From Rhodobacteraceae bacterium F11138 (lineage in GTDB: Bacteria; Pseudomonadota; Alphaproteobacteria; Rhodobacterales; Rhodobacteraceae): a stretch of DNA of 64,000 nt. The translations under genes were made by a program, and so were the position numbers. Positions 1-7,747 of this stretch are shown piece after piece (the first letter of the stretch is position 1; each line of letters opens with the position of its first letter). The stretch covers positions 124,001 to 188,000 of the forward strand of contig JAEKDP010000001.1 in NCBI GenBank assembly GCA_016521575.1. The letters run 5' to 3'. Below the pieces are notes generated by a model that did no database searches, was not told the origin of the DNA, and worked only from the letters and a program-made list of their open reading frames with translations.

Positions 1-5
1 CCCGG

Positions 6-1400
6 TCAGGCGGCTTTGAATATGCCTTGTTTGCGGATCTCGTCATAGGTTTCATCCAGCGCCTTGGCGGCCCGTGAAACCAGGGTGTCGATCTCTTCGG
101 GGCGGATGACAAGCGGCGGTGAAATGATCATGCGGTCCCCGACGTGGCGCATGATCAGGTTGTTGGCAAAACACCGCTCGCGGCAGATGTATCCGACCGC
201 ACCGCTGTCACCGGCAAAGGCGGCGCGGCGCTCGCTGTCCGGTGTCAGGGCGATGGTGCCCATCAATCCGACGCTGCGCGCTTCGCCCACCAGCGGATGA
301 TCGGCCAACGTGCCCCATGTCTTTTCCAGATGCGGCGCGGCGACGTCGCGCACATGCTCCACGATTTTTTCTTCTTCGAGGATCCGCAGGTTTTCCAATG
401 CCACGGCCGCAGCCACCGGATGACCGGAATAGGTATAGCCATGATTGAATTCACCGGAACCGATCACATCCGCGATCTCGTCCCTGACGATCGAACCGCC
501 AATGGGCGCATAGCCCGAACTGAGTCCCTTGGCGATTGTCATGATATCCGGGCGGATATCGACGGTCTGACTGCCGAACCAGTTGCCGGTGCGCCCAAAG
601 CCGCAGATCACTTCGTCCGCGATCAGCAGGATCTCGTATTTGTCGCAGATGCGTTGGATCTCCGGCCAATAGGTTTCCGGCGGGATCACCACACCGCCCG
701 CACCTTGTATCGGTTCGGCGATAAAGGCGGCGACCCGGTTCTCGCCCAGTTGCTCGATCGCCTCTTCCAGTTCGCGCGCGCGCGCCAGACCGAACTCTTC
801 GCGGCTCATATCGCCGCCTTCGGCCCACCAATGCGGCTGGTTGATATGGTGCACATCGGGAATCGGCAGGCCCCCCTGTTCGTGCATATAGCTCATGCCG
901 CCCAAGCTGCCGCTGCCCACGGACGAACCGTGATAGGCATTCTTGCGGCTGATGATGATCGATTTGTCAGGCTTGCCCTTCATGGCCCAATAGGTCCGCA
1001 CCATGCGGATGTTGGTATCGTTCGCTTCAGAGCCCGAACCGGCGAAGAACACATGGTTCAGGTCGCGCGGCGCCAGCTCGGCCAATTTGGTCGAAAGGGC
1101 AACGGCCGGAACATGCGTGGTCTGAAAGAACGTGTTGTAATATGGCAGTTCGCGCATCTGGCGCGCGGCCACATCCGCCAGTTCGCCGCGCCCGTAGCCG
1201 ATGTTGACACACCACAGACCCGCCATGGCATCCAGTATCTCGTTTCCATCGCTGTCGGTCAATGTAACGCCCCGGGCGCGGGTGATGACGCGCGCACCCT
1301 TTTCCCCCAGCTCGTTTCCGGCGGTGAACGGATGCATGTGATGCGCCGCATCCAGCGCCTGCAACTCGGCCGTGGGCATGTGATTGGTGATGGCGGACAT
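6..1400 (-). CDS. Class III (omega) aminotransferase, probably polyamine/diamine:pyruvate
   Basis: PLP-dependent aminotransferase of fold type I, class III, 464 residues, full length for the family. The phosphate-binding segment GSGSEAND lies at about residues 121-128, AYHGSS at 155-160, the Asp of IADEV at 262, and the Schiff-base lysine is K291 in TIAKGLSSGYAP. Relatives transfer a terminal amine from putrescine, taurine or beta-alanine to pyruvate. The divergent polyamine-type ABC importer and amine oxidase next door favour putrescine or a related diamine, which is inference. The promoter region holds a perfect 18-bp palindrome 32-49 bases before the ATG, a likely operator for the neighbouring GntR regulator. 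Class is certain; substrate is not. Confidence 0.9.
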   Translation of the reverse strand: MSAITNHMPTAELQALDAAHHMHPFTAGNELGEKGARVITRARGVTLTDSDGNEILDAMAGLWCVNIGYGRGELADVAARQMRELPYYNTFFQTTHVPAVALSTKLAELAPRDLNHVFFAGSGSEANDTNIRMVRTYWAMKGKPDKSIIISRKNAYHGSSVGSGSLGGMSYMHEQGGLPIPDVHHINQPHWWAEGGDMSREEFGLARARELEEAIEQLGENRVAAFIAEPIQGAGGVVIPPETYWPEIQRICDKYEILLIADEVICGFGRTGNWFGSQTVDIRPDIMTIAKGLSSGYAPIGGSIVRDEIADVIGSGEFNHGYTYSGHPVAAAVALENLRILEEEKIVEHVRDVAAPHLEKTWGTLADHPLVGEARSVGLMGTIALTPDSERRAAFAGDSGAVGYICRERCFANNLIMRHVGDRMIISPPLVIRPEEIDTLVSRAAKALDETYDEIRKQGIFKAA

Positions 1401-1431
1401 GGCATAATCTCCGAAGCTAGGGGTTCATCTC

Positions 1432-1449
1432 AAAATATGATCATATTTT
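1432..1449. promoter_or_regulatory. Perfect 18-bp palindrome, candidate GntR operator
   Basis: AAAATATGATCATATTTT is identical to its own reverse complement. It sits between the aminotransferase start and the GntR stop, where a promoter for the aminotransferase must lie. Its AT-rich character stands out in this GC-rich sequence. The central TGATCA recurs in front of the transporter gene at 2238-2245. Dimeric FCD-type GntR regulators bind palindromes of about this size, so it is a plausible operator; that is inference. Confidence 0.55.
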
Positions 1450-1464
1450 TCGATGTCAATCGAA

Positions 1465-2190
1465 TCAGTCCGCCCGCGTCAAGGCCGCAGCGATCTGATC
1501 CATTCCCTGTTCCAGATCCAGAACAATCGCCCGACCGGCCGCTTCGGCCTGGCCGTCACGCACAGCTTCCAGCAAATCCTTGTGCCGGTCCGGCAGGCTC
1601 TGGGTTCCGAACCGTCCGCAAACCACCCGCAGCGACGGGCCGAACTGCAGCCACAGGCGATCCGCAATCCCGGCCAGAACCGAGGCCCGGGCCTGTTCAT
1701 ACAACAGCTTGTGAAACTGATAATTCTGCCGCAGGTAATCCCCGACATCGCCGGATGAGATGGCCGAATCCAGCGCCGCATCGATCTGTTCAAGCTGTTT
1801 GATCGTGGGCCGGTCTATCTGCTTTGCCGCACGGTAAGTCAGTTCGTATTCTACTGTTTTTCTTAGAAACGTGATCTGCTCGATGCTTGAGGCATCCAAT
1901 ATCGGGACACTGACCCTGCGGTTGCCCTGAAACATCAATGCCCCTTCCGAGATCAGGCGGCGGATGGCTTCGCGCACCGGTGTCATGCCGGCATCCAACG
2001 CGCCAGCCAGCCCCTGTATCGTCACCGCCTGCCCCGGCGCCATTTCGCCAAACAGGATCTGCGCCCGCAATCGTTGATAGACCCGTTCATGGGCGGGCAT
2101 TTGAACGGGCGCGGGGCCAGGATCTGAAAGAAAGATATCGGGCAATTGCAGCGGCCTTGTCATGAGGATCGGCAAGCTTGCTTGCGTCAC
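1465..2190 (-). CDS. GntR-family regulator with FCD ligand-binding domain
   Basis: A 241-residue transcription factor. An N-terminal winged helix-turn-helix covers about residues 33-95, with the recognition-helix pattern MTPVREAIRRLISEGAL. The all-helical C-terminal FCD domain (about 105-225) carries the usual Asp/His/Arg pocket residues that bind a carboxylated effector. An internal Met at residue 10 (position 2163) is an alternative start. It lies between the aminotransferase (same strand, 64 bases downstream) and the divergent transporter operon. It probably controls both, since TGATCA palindromes occur in both promoter regions. The effector is likely a polyamine catabolite; that is inferred from context only. 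Confidence 0.9.
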   Translation of the reverse strand: MTQASLPILMTRPLQLPDIFLSDPGPAPVQMPAHERVYQRLRAQILFGEMAPGQAVTIQGLAGALDAGMTPVREAIRRLISEGALMFQGNRRVSVPILDASSIEQITFLRKTVEYELTYRAAKQIDRPTIKQLEQIDAALDSAISSGDVGDYLRQNYQFHKLLYEQARASVLAGIADRLWLQFGPSLRVVCGRFGTQSLPDRHKDLLEAVRDGQAEAAGRAIVLDLEQGMDQIAAALTRAD

Positions 2191-2233
2191 GTTGGTTCGC
2201 GTGGGACCATATCCGTGATTGCAATGGAAGGCA

Positions 2234-2249
2234 AAAATTGATCAAATAA
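2234..2249. promoter_or_regulatory. Second TGATCA-centred site, candidate GntR operator
   Basis: AAAATTGATCAAATAA lies in the divergent gntR/potF intergenic region, about 45 bases before the potF start. It is an imperfect palindrome around the 8-bp core TTGATCAA and shares TGATCA and AT-rich flanks with the perfect palindrome at 1432-1449. Its position suits autoregulation of gntR together with control of the transport operon. The functional assignment is inference. Confidence 0.4.
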
Positions 2250-2291
2250 ATCCAGCCGATACCAAAATCGGCACACCAACAGGAGGTATTC

Positions 2292-3377
2292 ATGAATAAT
2301 CGCGTGCTGGCACTCACAGCCGTTTTCACCCTGGGCGGCGCAACTGCATTTGCCGACGAAGTCCGGGTCTACAACTGGTCGGACTATATCGATGAATCAC
2401 TTCTGGCAAAGTTTGAGGAAGAGACCGGCATCGACCTGATCTATGACGTGTTCGACAGCAACGAGGTTCTGGAAACCAAGATGCTGGCCGGCGGTTCGGG
2501 CTATGACATCGTCGCCCCCACAGGTACCTTCCTGCAACGCCAGATCACCGCCGGAGCGTTCCAGAAGCTCGACAAGGACAAATTGCCCAACCTCGGGAAT
2601 ATGTGGGCCCTGATCGAGGACCGCACCGAACAATATGATCCCGACAACGCCTATTCCATCAACTACATGTGGGGGACCACCGGGATCGGTGTGAATGTCG
2701 GCAAGGTAAAGGAACTGCTGGGGGACGACGCGCCGATCAATTCTCTGGATCTGGTGTTCAACCCGGACAACATGGAGAAGCTGGCAGAATGCGGCGTTCA
2801 TTTTCTGGATGCGCCCGCTGAAACCATTCCAATGGCCCTGAAATACATCGGCGAGGATCCGGACAGCCACGACCCGGATGTGATCGCCAAGGTCGAAGGC
2901 GTCTATGCGCCGGTCCGGCCCCATATCCAGAAATTTCACAACAGCGAATATATCAATGCCCTGGCCAACGGTGACATCTGCGTGGCAATCGGCTGGTCGG
3001 GCGACATCCTGCAATCGCGCGACCGGGCCGTCGAAGCGGGAAATGGGGTCGAGATCGCGTTTCATGCCCCCACGGAAGGCGCGCAGATGTGGTTCGACCA
3101 GATGGCGATTCCCGTGGATGCCCCCAATCCGGATGGCGCGCATGCATTCCTGAACTTCATCATGGATGCCCAGAACGCGGCGGCGGCGTCCGACTATGTC
3201 TATTATGCCAACGGCAACAAGGCGAGCCAGGAATTCCTGGCCGAGGATGTGATCGGCGATCCGGCGATCTACCCGGACGAAGACACGCTGAACAACCTGT
3301 ACACGACCACGCCTTATCCGGCCAAGGTACAGCGGATCGTGACCCGCCTCTGGACCAAGATCAAGTCCGGCACCTGA
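2292..3377 (+). CDS. potF: Polyamine ABC transporter, periplasmic binding protein (PotF-like)
   Basis: A 361-residue extracytoplasmic solute-binding protein of the PotD/PotF family. A signal peptide covers about residues 1-21 with a probable cleavage after AFA. The mature start VRVYNWSDYIDE is diagnostic of the polyamine-binding subgroup, where the Trp-Ser-Asp segment lines the ligand pocket. AGGAGG lies 6-8 bases before the ATG. It is first in a transport operon and is followed by a hairpin at 3387 and then the ATPase gene. Putrescine or spermidine is the expected ligand class; the exact ligand cannot be read from the sequence. Confidence 0.92.
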   Translation: MNNRVLALTAVFTLGGATAFADEVRVYNWSDYIDESLLAKFEEETGIDLIYDVFDSNEVLETKMLAGGSGYDIVAPTGTFLQRQITAGAFQKLDKDKLPNLGNMWALIEDRTEQYDPDNAYSINYMWGTTGIGVNVGKVKELLGDDAPINSLDLVFNPDNMEKLAECGVHFLDAPAETIPMALKYIGEDPDSHDPDVIAKVEGVYAPVRPHIQKFHNSEYINALANGDICVAIGWSGDILQSRDRAVEAGNGVEIAFHAPTEGAQMWFDQMAIPVDAPNPDGAHAFLNFIMDAQNAAAASDYVYYANGNKASQEFLAEDVIGDPAIYPDEDTLNNLYTTTPYPAKVQRIVTRLWTKIKSGT

Positions 3378-3386
3378 CGTGGACAC

Positions 3387-3417
3387 AAGGCGGGCCGAAG
3401 GGTCCGCCTTTTGCTTT
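3387..3417 (+). terminator. Hairpin between binding-protein and ATPase genes (partial terminator)
   Basis: AAGGCGG at 3387-3393 pairs perfectly with CCGCCTT at 3404-3410, followed by TTGCTTTT. It begins ten bases after the potF stop and ends before the potG ribosome-binding site. It probably attenuates readthrough so that binding protein is made in excess, or protects the potF message. Confidence 0.6.
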
Positions 3418-3442
3418 TCCCGCACAGAACGGGGGACCGAAC

Positions 3443-4570
3443 GTGCAAACTGTTGAATTCGCACCGTGGGAAGACCCGGAGCAGAAACCTTTGATCCGGT
3501 TTCAGAATGTCACCAAGCGCTTTGGCGAATTCACCGCCATCCATGACCTGTCGCTGGACATCTTCGAGAAGGAATTCTTTGCCCTGCTGGGACCGTCGGG
3601 ATGCGGCAAGACCACGATGATGCGGATGCTGGGCGGGTTCGAAACCCCGACCGAGGGGCGGATCGAACTGGCCGGGCAGGACATCGGCCCGGTCCCGCCG
3701 AACAAGCGCGCGGTCAACATGATGTTCCAGTCCTACGCGCTGTTTCCGCATCTTTCGATCTGGGACAACATCGCCTTTGGTCTGCGCCGGGACAAGCTGC
3801 CCAAGGATCAGATCGCCGCCCGCGTCGAAGAGATGCTGAAACTGACCCGGCTTGAAAAATTCGCCCGCCGCAAACCGCATCAGATTTCCGGCGGTCAACG
3901 TCAGCGGGTGGCTCTGGCCCGTTCGCTTGCCAAGGCGCCCAAACTGTTGCTGCTGGATGAACCGCTTGGGGCTCTGGACAAGAAACTGCGCCAGGACACC
4001 CAGTTCGAACTGATGGACATTCAGGAAACCACCGGCACGACCTTTGTGATCGTGACCCATGACCAGGAAGAGGCGATGACCGTCGCCAGCCGGGTGGCGG
4101 TGATGGACGAAGGCCGCCTGATGCAGGTCGCAACCCCGGCCCGGATCTATGAAACGCCGGACAGCGTCTATGTCGCGGATTTCATCGGGGACGTGAACAT
4201 CATCCAGGGCACGGCAAAGCCAATTGGCGACGATCGGTTTCATGTTTCGTGGAACGAAGGCCAGCCACCGTTGACCGCGACTTCGGCCAAACCCTTTTCG
4301 GATGGGCAGACCTGTCATCTGGCCATCCGCCCGGAAAAGGTGACCATCACCACCGACAAACCCGATACCGCCGACAACGCGGTACAAGGCAAGGTGCACG
4401 ACATTGCCTATCTGGGCAACCTGTCGACCTATCATGTGGCGTTGCCCTGCGGCACGATGATCAAGGCCCAGACCGCGAACACCCGTCGCCTGTCGCGCCG
4501 GCAGATCACATGGGAGGATCCGGTCTGGCTGTCATGGACAGCCACCGCCGGCGTTCTTTTGGCTGAATGA
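3443..4570 (+). CDS. potG: Polyamine ABC transporter ATPase (PotG-like)
   Basis: A 375-residue nucleotide-binding subunit. I place the start at a GTG because it is preceded by GGGGGA at good spacing; the frame stays open upstream but there overlaps potF and the hairpin. Walker A GPSGCGKTT is at about 50-58, then the Q-loop, the signature ISGGQRQRVALARSLA, Walker B LLLLDEP and the switch histidine in IVTHDQEEAM. The C-terminal third is a TOBE-type regulatory domain with the RPEK motif usual for PotA/PotG. Its stop overlaps the next gene in ATGA, so the two are translationally coupled. It powers import through the two following permeases. Confidence 0.93.
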   Translation: MQTVEFAPWEDPEQKPLIRFQNVTKRFGEFTAIHDLSLDIFEKEFFALLGPSGCGKTTMMRMLGGFETPTEGRIELAGQDIGPVPPNKRAVNMMFQSYALFPHLSIWDNIAFGLRRDKLPKDQIAARVEEMLKLTRLEKFARRKPHQISGGQRQRVALARSLAKAPKLLLLDEPLGALDKKLRQDTQFELMDIQETTGTTFVIVTHDQEEAMTVASRVAVMDEGRLMQVATPARIYETPDSVYVADFIGDVNIIQGTAKPIGDDRFHVSWNEGQPPLTATSAKPFSDGQTCHLAIRPEKVTITTDKPDTADNAVQGKVHDIAYLGNLSTYHVALPCGTMIKAQTANTRRLSRRQITWEDPVWLSWTATAGVLLAE

Positions 4571-5451
4571 TGCGCCGGTTTACCCTTATCGCGGTTCCCT
4601 ATCTGTGGCTTCTGCTGCTGTTTCTGGTGCCCTTTGTCATTGTTCTGAAAATCTCGCTTTCGGACACCGCACTGTCCATCCCGCCCTACACGCCGGTGCT
4701 GGACTGGGCCGAAGGGATCAGGGCGTTCTTCAGTCAACTGGATTTCGAGAATTTTGTCTGGCTGACCCAGGATGATCTATATTGGAAGGCCTATCTCAGC
4801 AGCTTTTCCATCGCGCTGGTGTCGACGCTGCTGACCCTGCTGATCGGCTATCCCATCGCATATGGCATGGCGCGCGCACCGGAAGAATGGCGTCCGACGC
4901 TGATGATGCTGATCATTCTGCCGTTCTGGACCAGCTTCCTGATCCGGGTATATGCGTGGATGGGAATTCTCAGCAACGAAGGTTTCCTGAACCAGTTTCT
5001 GTTGTGGCTTGGCCTTATCGACACGCCGCTGACAATTCTGAACACCAACACCGCCGTCTATATCGGCATCGTCTATACCTATCTGCCCTTCATGATCCTG
5101 CCCATCTATGCCGCGCTGGATCGTCTGGACGGATCGCTGATCGAAGCCGCCGAAGATCTTGGCTGTTCGCGGCTTCTGGCGTTCTGGCTGGTGGTCATTC
5201 CGCTCAGCCGCAATGGTATCGTTGCGGGGTGTTTTCTGGTGTTCATCCCGGCGTTGGGCGAATTCGTCATACCGTCACTGCTGGGCGGCTCGGGCACGCT
5301 GATGATCGGCAAGGTTCTGTGGGAAGAGTTCTTTTCCAACCGCGACTGGCCGGTTGCATCGGCGGTGGCCGTGGTGTTGCTGCTGATCCTCGTGGTGCCC
5401 ATCGTGCTGTTCCAGCGCAATCAGCAGAAACAGGCGGAGGCCGAACAATGA
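4567..5451 (+). CDS. potH: Polyamine ABC transporter permease 1 (PotH-like)
   Basis: A 294-residue inner-membrane permease with about six transmembrane helices, the first at residues 10-30. The cytoplasmic EAA loop, which docks on the ATPase, is visible as EAAEDLGCSRLLAFWLVVIP in the second half. Length and a first periplasmic loop rich in aromatic residues match the PotB/PotH branch. It overlaps potG by ATGA. With PotI it forms the heterodimeric channel for the substrate delivered by PotF. Confidence 0.92.
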   Translation: MMRRFTLIAVPYLWLLLLFLVPFVIVLKISLSDTALSIPPYTPVLDWAEGIRAFFSQLDFENFVWLTQDDLYWKAYLSSFSIALVSTLLTLLIGYPIAYGMARAPEEWRPTLMMLIILPFWTSFLIRVYAWMGILSNEGFLNQFLLWLGLIDTPLTILNTNTAVYIGIVYTYLPFMILPIYAALDRLDGSLIEAAEDLGCSRLLAFWLVVIPLSRNGIVAGCFLVFIPALGEFVIPSLLGGSGTLMIGKVLWEEFFSNRDWPVASAVAVVLLLILVVPIVLFQRNQQKQAEAEQ

Positions 5452-5530
5452 AGCGCCCCAAACCGATGCCCGCGCGATTGCATGTCTTCGGTACGGTTCC
5501 TTGCCGCGCCACTTTCGCAAAGGATCAGCC

Positions 5531-6346
5531 ATGCGCCTGAGCTGGTTCAATGTCGTCTCGCTGACGCTGGGATTTGCGTTTCTCTATATCCCCATGATCA
5601 TCCTGGTGATCTTCAGCTTCAATGAAAGCAAACTGGTCACCGTCTGGGCCGGGTTCTCGACCAAATGGTACGCGGAACTGATGCAGAACGAAGCCTTTCT
5701 GAACGCCGCCTGGGTAACCGTGAAGGTCGCGGTGTTTTCTTCGACCCTGGCCACGGTGCTGGGCACGATGGCCGCATATGTGTTGATCCGGGGCGGGCGA
5801 TTCATGGGCAGAACGCTGTTTTCCGGCATGATCTACGCGCCTTTGGTCATGCCCGAAGTCATCACGGGCCTGTCACTGTTGCTGTTGTTCATCGGCATCG
5901 GACTGGATCGTGGCGTCTTGACCGTGGTGCTGGCCCACACCACGTTTTCGATGTGCTATGTTTCGGTTGTCGTGTCTTCGCGGTTGGCCACGTTTGACCG
6001 CTCGCTGGAAGAGGCCGCGCTGGATCTGGGTTGTACCGCGATCGAAGCCTTTCGCCTGGTGACATTGCCGATCATTGCCCCGGCAGTCATCTCCGGCTGG
6101 TTGCTGGCCTTTACCCTGTCGCTGGATGATCTGGTGATTGCGTCCTTTACCACCGGCCCTTCCGCGACCACGCTGCCGATCAAGATATTCTCGGCGGTGC
6201 GGCTGGGTGTCAGCCCTGAAATCAACGCGCTGTCCACCTTGATGATCGCCATTGTCACGATCGGGGTCATCACCGCCTCGCTGGTATCCAAACGCAATCT
6301 GGCGCGGCAACGCAAAGACGAACAACTCGCCGTCCGCGCATCGTGA
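5531..6346 (+). CDS. potI: Polyamine ABC transporter permease 2 (PotI-like)
   Basis: A 271-residue second permease, about six transmembrane helices, with the EAA loop EEAALDLGCTAIEAFRLVTL. I chose the ATG at 5531, which has AAAGGA about 7 bases upstream and gives MRLSWFNVV; an in-frame start 30 bases earlier is less likely. A 79-base gap separates it from potH, the only real gap among the membrane genes of this operon. The stop overlaps the GTG of the following oxidase. PotC/PotI branch by length and motif. Confidence 0.92.
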   Translation: MRLSWFNVVSLTLGFAFLYIPMIILVIFSFNESKLVTVWAGFSTKWYAELMQNEAFLNAAWVTVKVAVFSSTLATVLGTMAAYVLIRGGRFMGRTLFSGMIYAPLVMPEVITGLSLLLLFIGIGLDRGVLTVVLAHTTFSMCYVSVVVSSRLATFDRSLEEAALDLGCTAIEAFRLVTLPIIAPAVISGWLLAFTLSLDDLVIASFTTGPSATTLPIKIFSAVRLGVSPEINALSTLMIAIVTIGVITASLVSKRNLARQRKDEQLAVRAS

Positions 6347-7671
6347 AACGAATTTTTTCCGATCATGCCTACGGGCTGGGGCCACGCACGGGATGCTGGT
6401 GGGACGAAACCATCGCGGCTCCGGATTGGCCCGCTCTGCAGGGCACGGTCCAATCCGACGTCGCCATTGTCGGCGCGGGTTTCACCGGGCTGTCCGCCGC
6501 GCTCCACCTTGCGCGCGCCGGTGCCACCGTGACCGTGCTGGAAGCTGGCCCGCCGGGCTGGGGCGCGTCGGGCCGCAATGGTGGTTTCTGTTGTCTCGGG
6601 GGCAGCAAGCTTGGCGGAAACGAGATGGTCCGGCACTATGGCACAGCCGCCACCCACGAATATCTGCAGGCCGAGAAGGACGCGGTCCATCTGGTGTCCA
6701 GGATCCTGACCGAACACCGGATCGACGCGGACACCCATTCGAACGGGGAAACCATCCTGGCACATCGGCCGCGCGATATGGTTGCCCTGCGTCAGCTGGC
6801 GGATGCCGTAAACCGCCAGGACGAGGCCACGGCCCGGCTGACCGAAGCAGCCGATCTGGCCGAACTTGGTATGTCGGGCCCGTTTCATGGTGCCCTGACA
6901 ACCGATGTGGGATTTGCCCTGAACCCCCGCAAGTACCTGTTCGGGTTGGCCGCTGCGGCGCAATCGGCGGGCGCGACCGTGTTTCAGGACAGCGCGGCCG
7001 TGCGTTTCGAACGTCGCGACGCATCCTGGCGGGTCCACACGGCGCGGGGGCATGTATGCGCCGAAACTGTTCTGATCGCCACCAACGGATATTCCAGCGA
7101 AGACCTGCCCCCCTGGTTGGCTGGTCGCTACATGCCGAGCCAGTCCAATGTGCTGGTAACGCGTCCCTTGTCCGACGCCGAGATCGCCGCCCAAGGCTGG
7201 AGCAGCGACCAGATGGCCTATGATACACGCAATCTGTTGCACTATTTTCGTCTGATGCCAGATCGCCGGTTTCTGTTCGGAATGCGCGGCGGATTGACGT
7301 CGTCGCCGCGGGCGGAACGACGGGCACGGCAGAACACAAGGCGCGATTTTGAACGCATGTTTCCAGCATGGCGTCATGTTCCTTCTCCCTGGCAATGGTC
7401 CGGAATGGTCTGCTTGTCGCGCCGCCGCATCCCCTACGCCGGGCCGGTTCCGGGTCATTCGGGGATGTTCGTCGGCATGGCCTATCACGGGAATGGCGTC
7501 GCAATGGGCAGTTATATCGGCCGCGTCCTGGCCGGTCTTGCCCTGTCCAGAACGCACGAATTCCCCTGCCCCAGCATTATCTCCTCCCCGATGCAGAGGT
7601 TTCCCTTCGGACGGCTCAGACGATTGGTCATGCCGGCGGCCTACGCGTGGTATGGTCTGCGCGACTTGTGA
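6343..7671 (+). CDS. FAD-dependent amine/amino-acid oxidoreductase (DAO family, PuuB-like)
   Basis: A 442-residue flavoprotein of the DAO/glycine oxidase fold. The FAD-binding GAGFTG motif is at residues 44-49 in DVAIVGAGFTGLSAALHL, followed by a Glu at the end of the second strand (VLEAG). The tail GMAYHGNGVAMGSYIGR is the second FAD contact of this family. The closest functional models are gamma-glutamylputrescine oxidase and similar polyamine-side-chain oxidases. Start is GTG in a GTGA overlap with potI, so it belongs to the transport operon and probably oxidises the imported compound. No gamma-glutamylputrescine synthetase is visible here. Confidence 0.85.
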   Translation: MKRIFSDHAYGLGPRTGCWWDETIAAPDWPALQGTVQSDVAIVGAGFTGLSAALHLARAGATVTVLEAGPPGWGASGRNGGFCCLGGSKLGGNEMVRHYGTAATHEYLQAEKDAVHLVSRILTEHRIDADTHSNGETILAHRPRDMVALRQLADAVNRQDEATARLTEAADLAELGMSGPFHGALTTDVGFALNPRKYLFGLAAAAQSAGATVFQDSAAVRFERRDASWRVHTARGHVCAETVLIATNGYSSEDLPPWLAGRYMPSQSNVLVTRPLSDAEIAAQGWSSDQMAYDTRNLLHYFRLMPDRRFLFGMRGGLTSSPRAERRARQNTRRDFERMFPAWRHVPSPWQWSGMVCLSRRRIPYAGPVPGHSGMFVGMAYHGNGVAMGSYIGRVLAGLALSRTHEFPCPSIISSPMQRFPFGRLRRLVMPAAYAWYGLRDL

Positions 7672-7747
7672 TCTGTGATCCGCCCGATATTGACAGACGG
7701 CCCGTCCTGTACCAAGGCTGCAAAACCGCCACCTGGGAATATGACAC

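Noticed and set aside
144..1802. Open frame of 552 codons antisense to the aminotransferase and GntR
   Set aside because: Spans two real genes plus the palindromic promoter region, so cannot be coding in its middle; composition is that of a reverse frame.
5448..5540. 30-codon frame between potH and potI as a gene
   Set aside because: No protein feature and no own ribosome site; listed only as a possible coupling leader.
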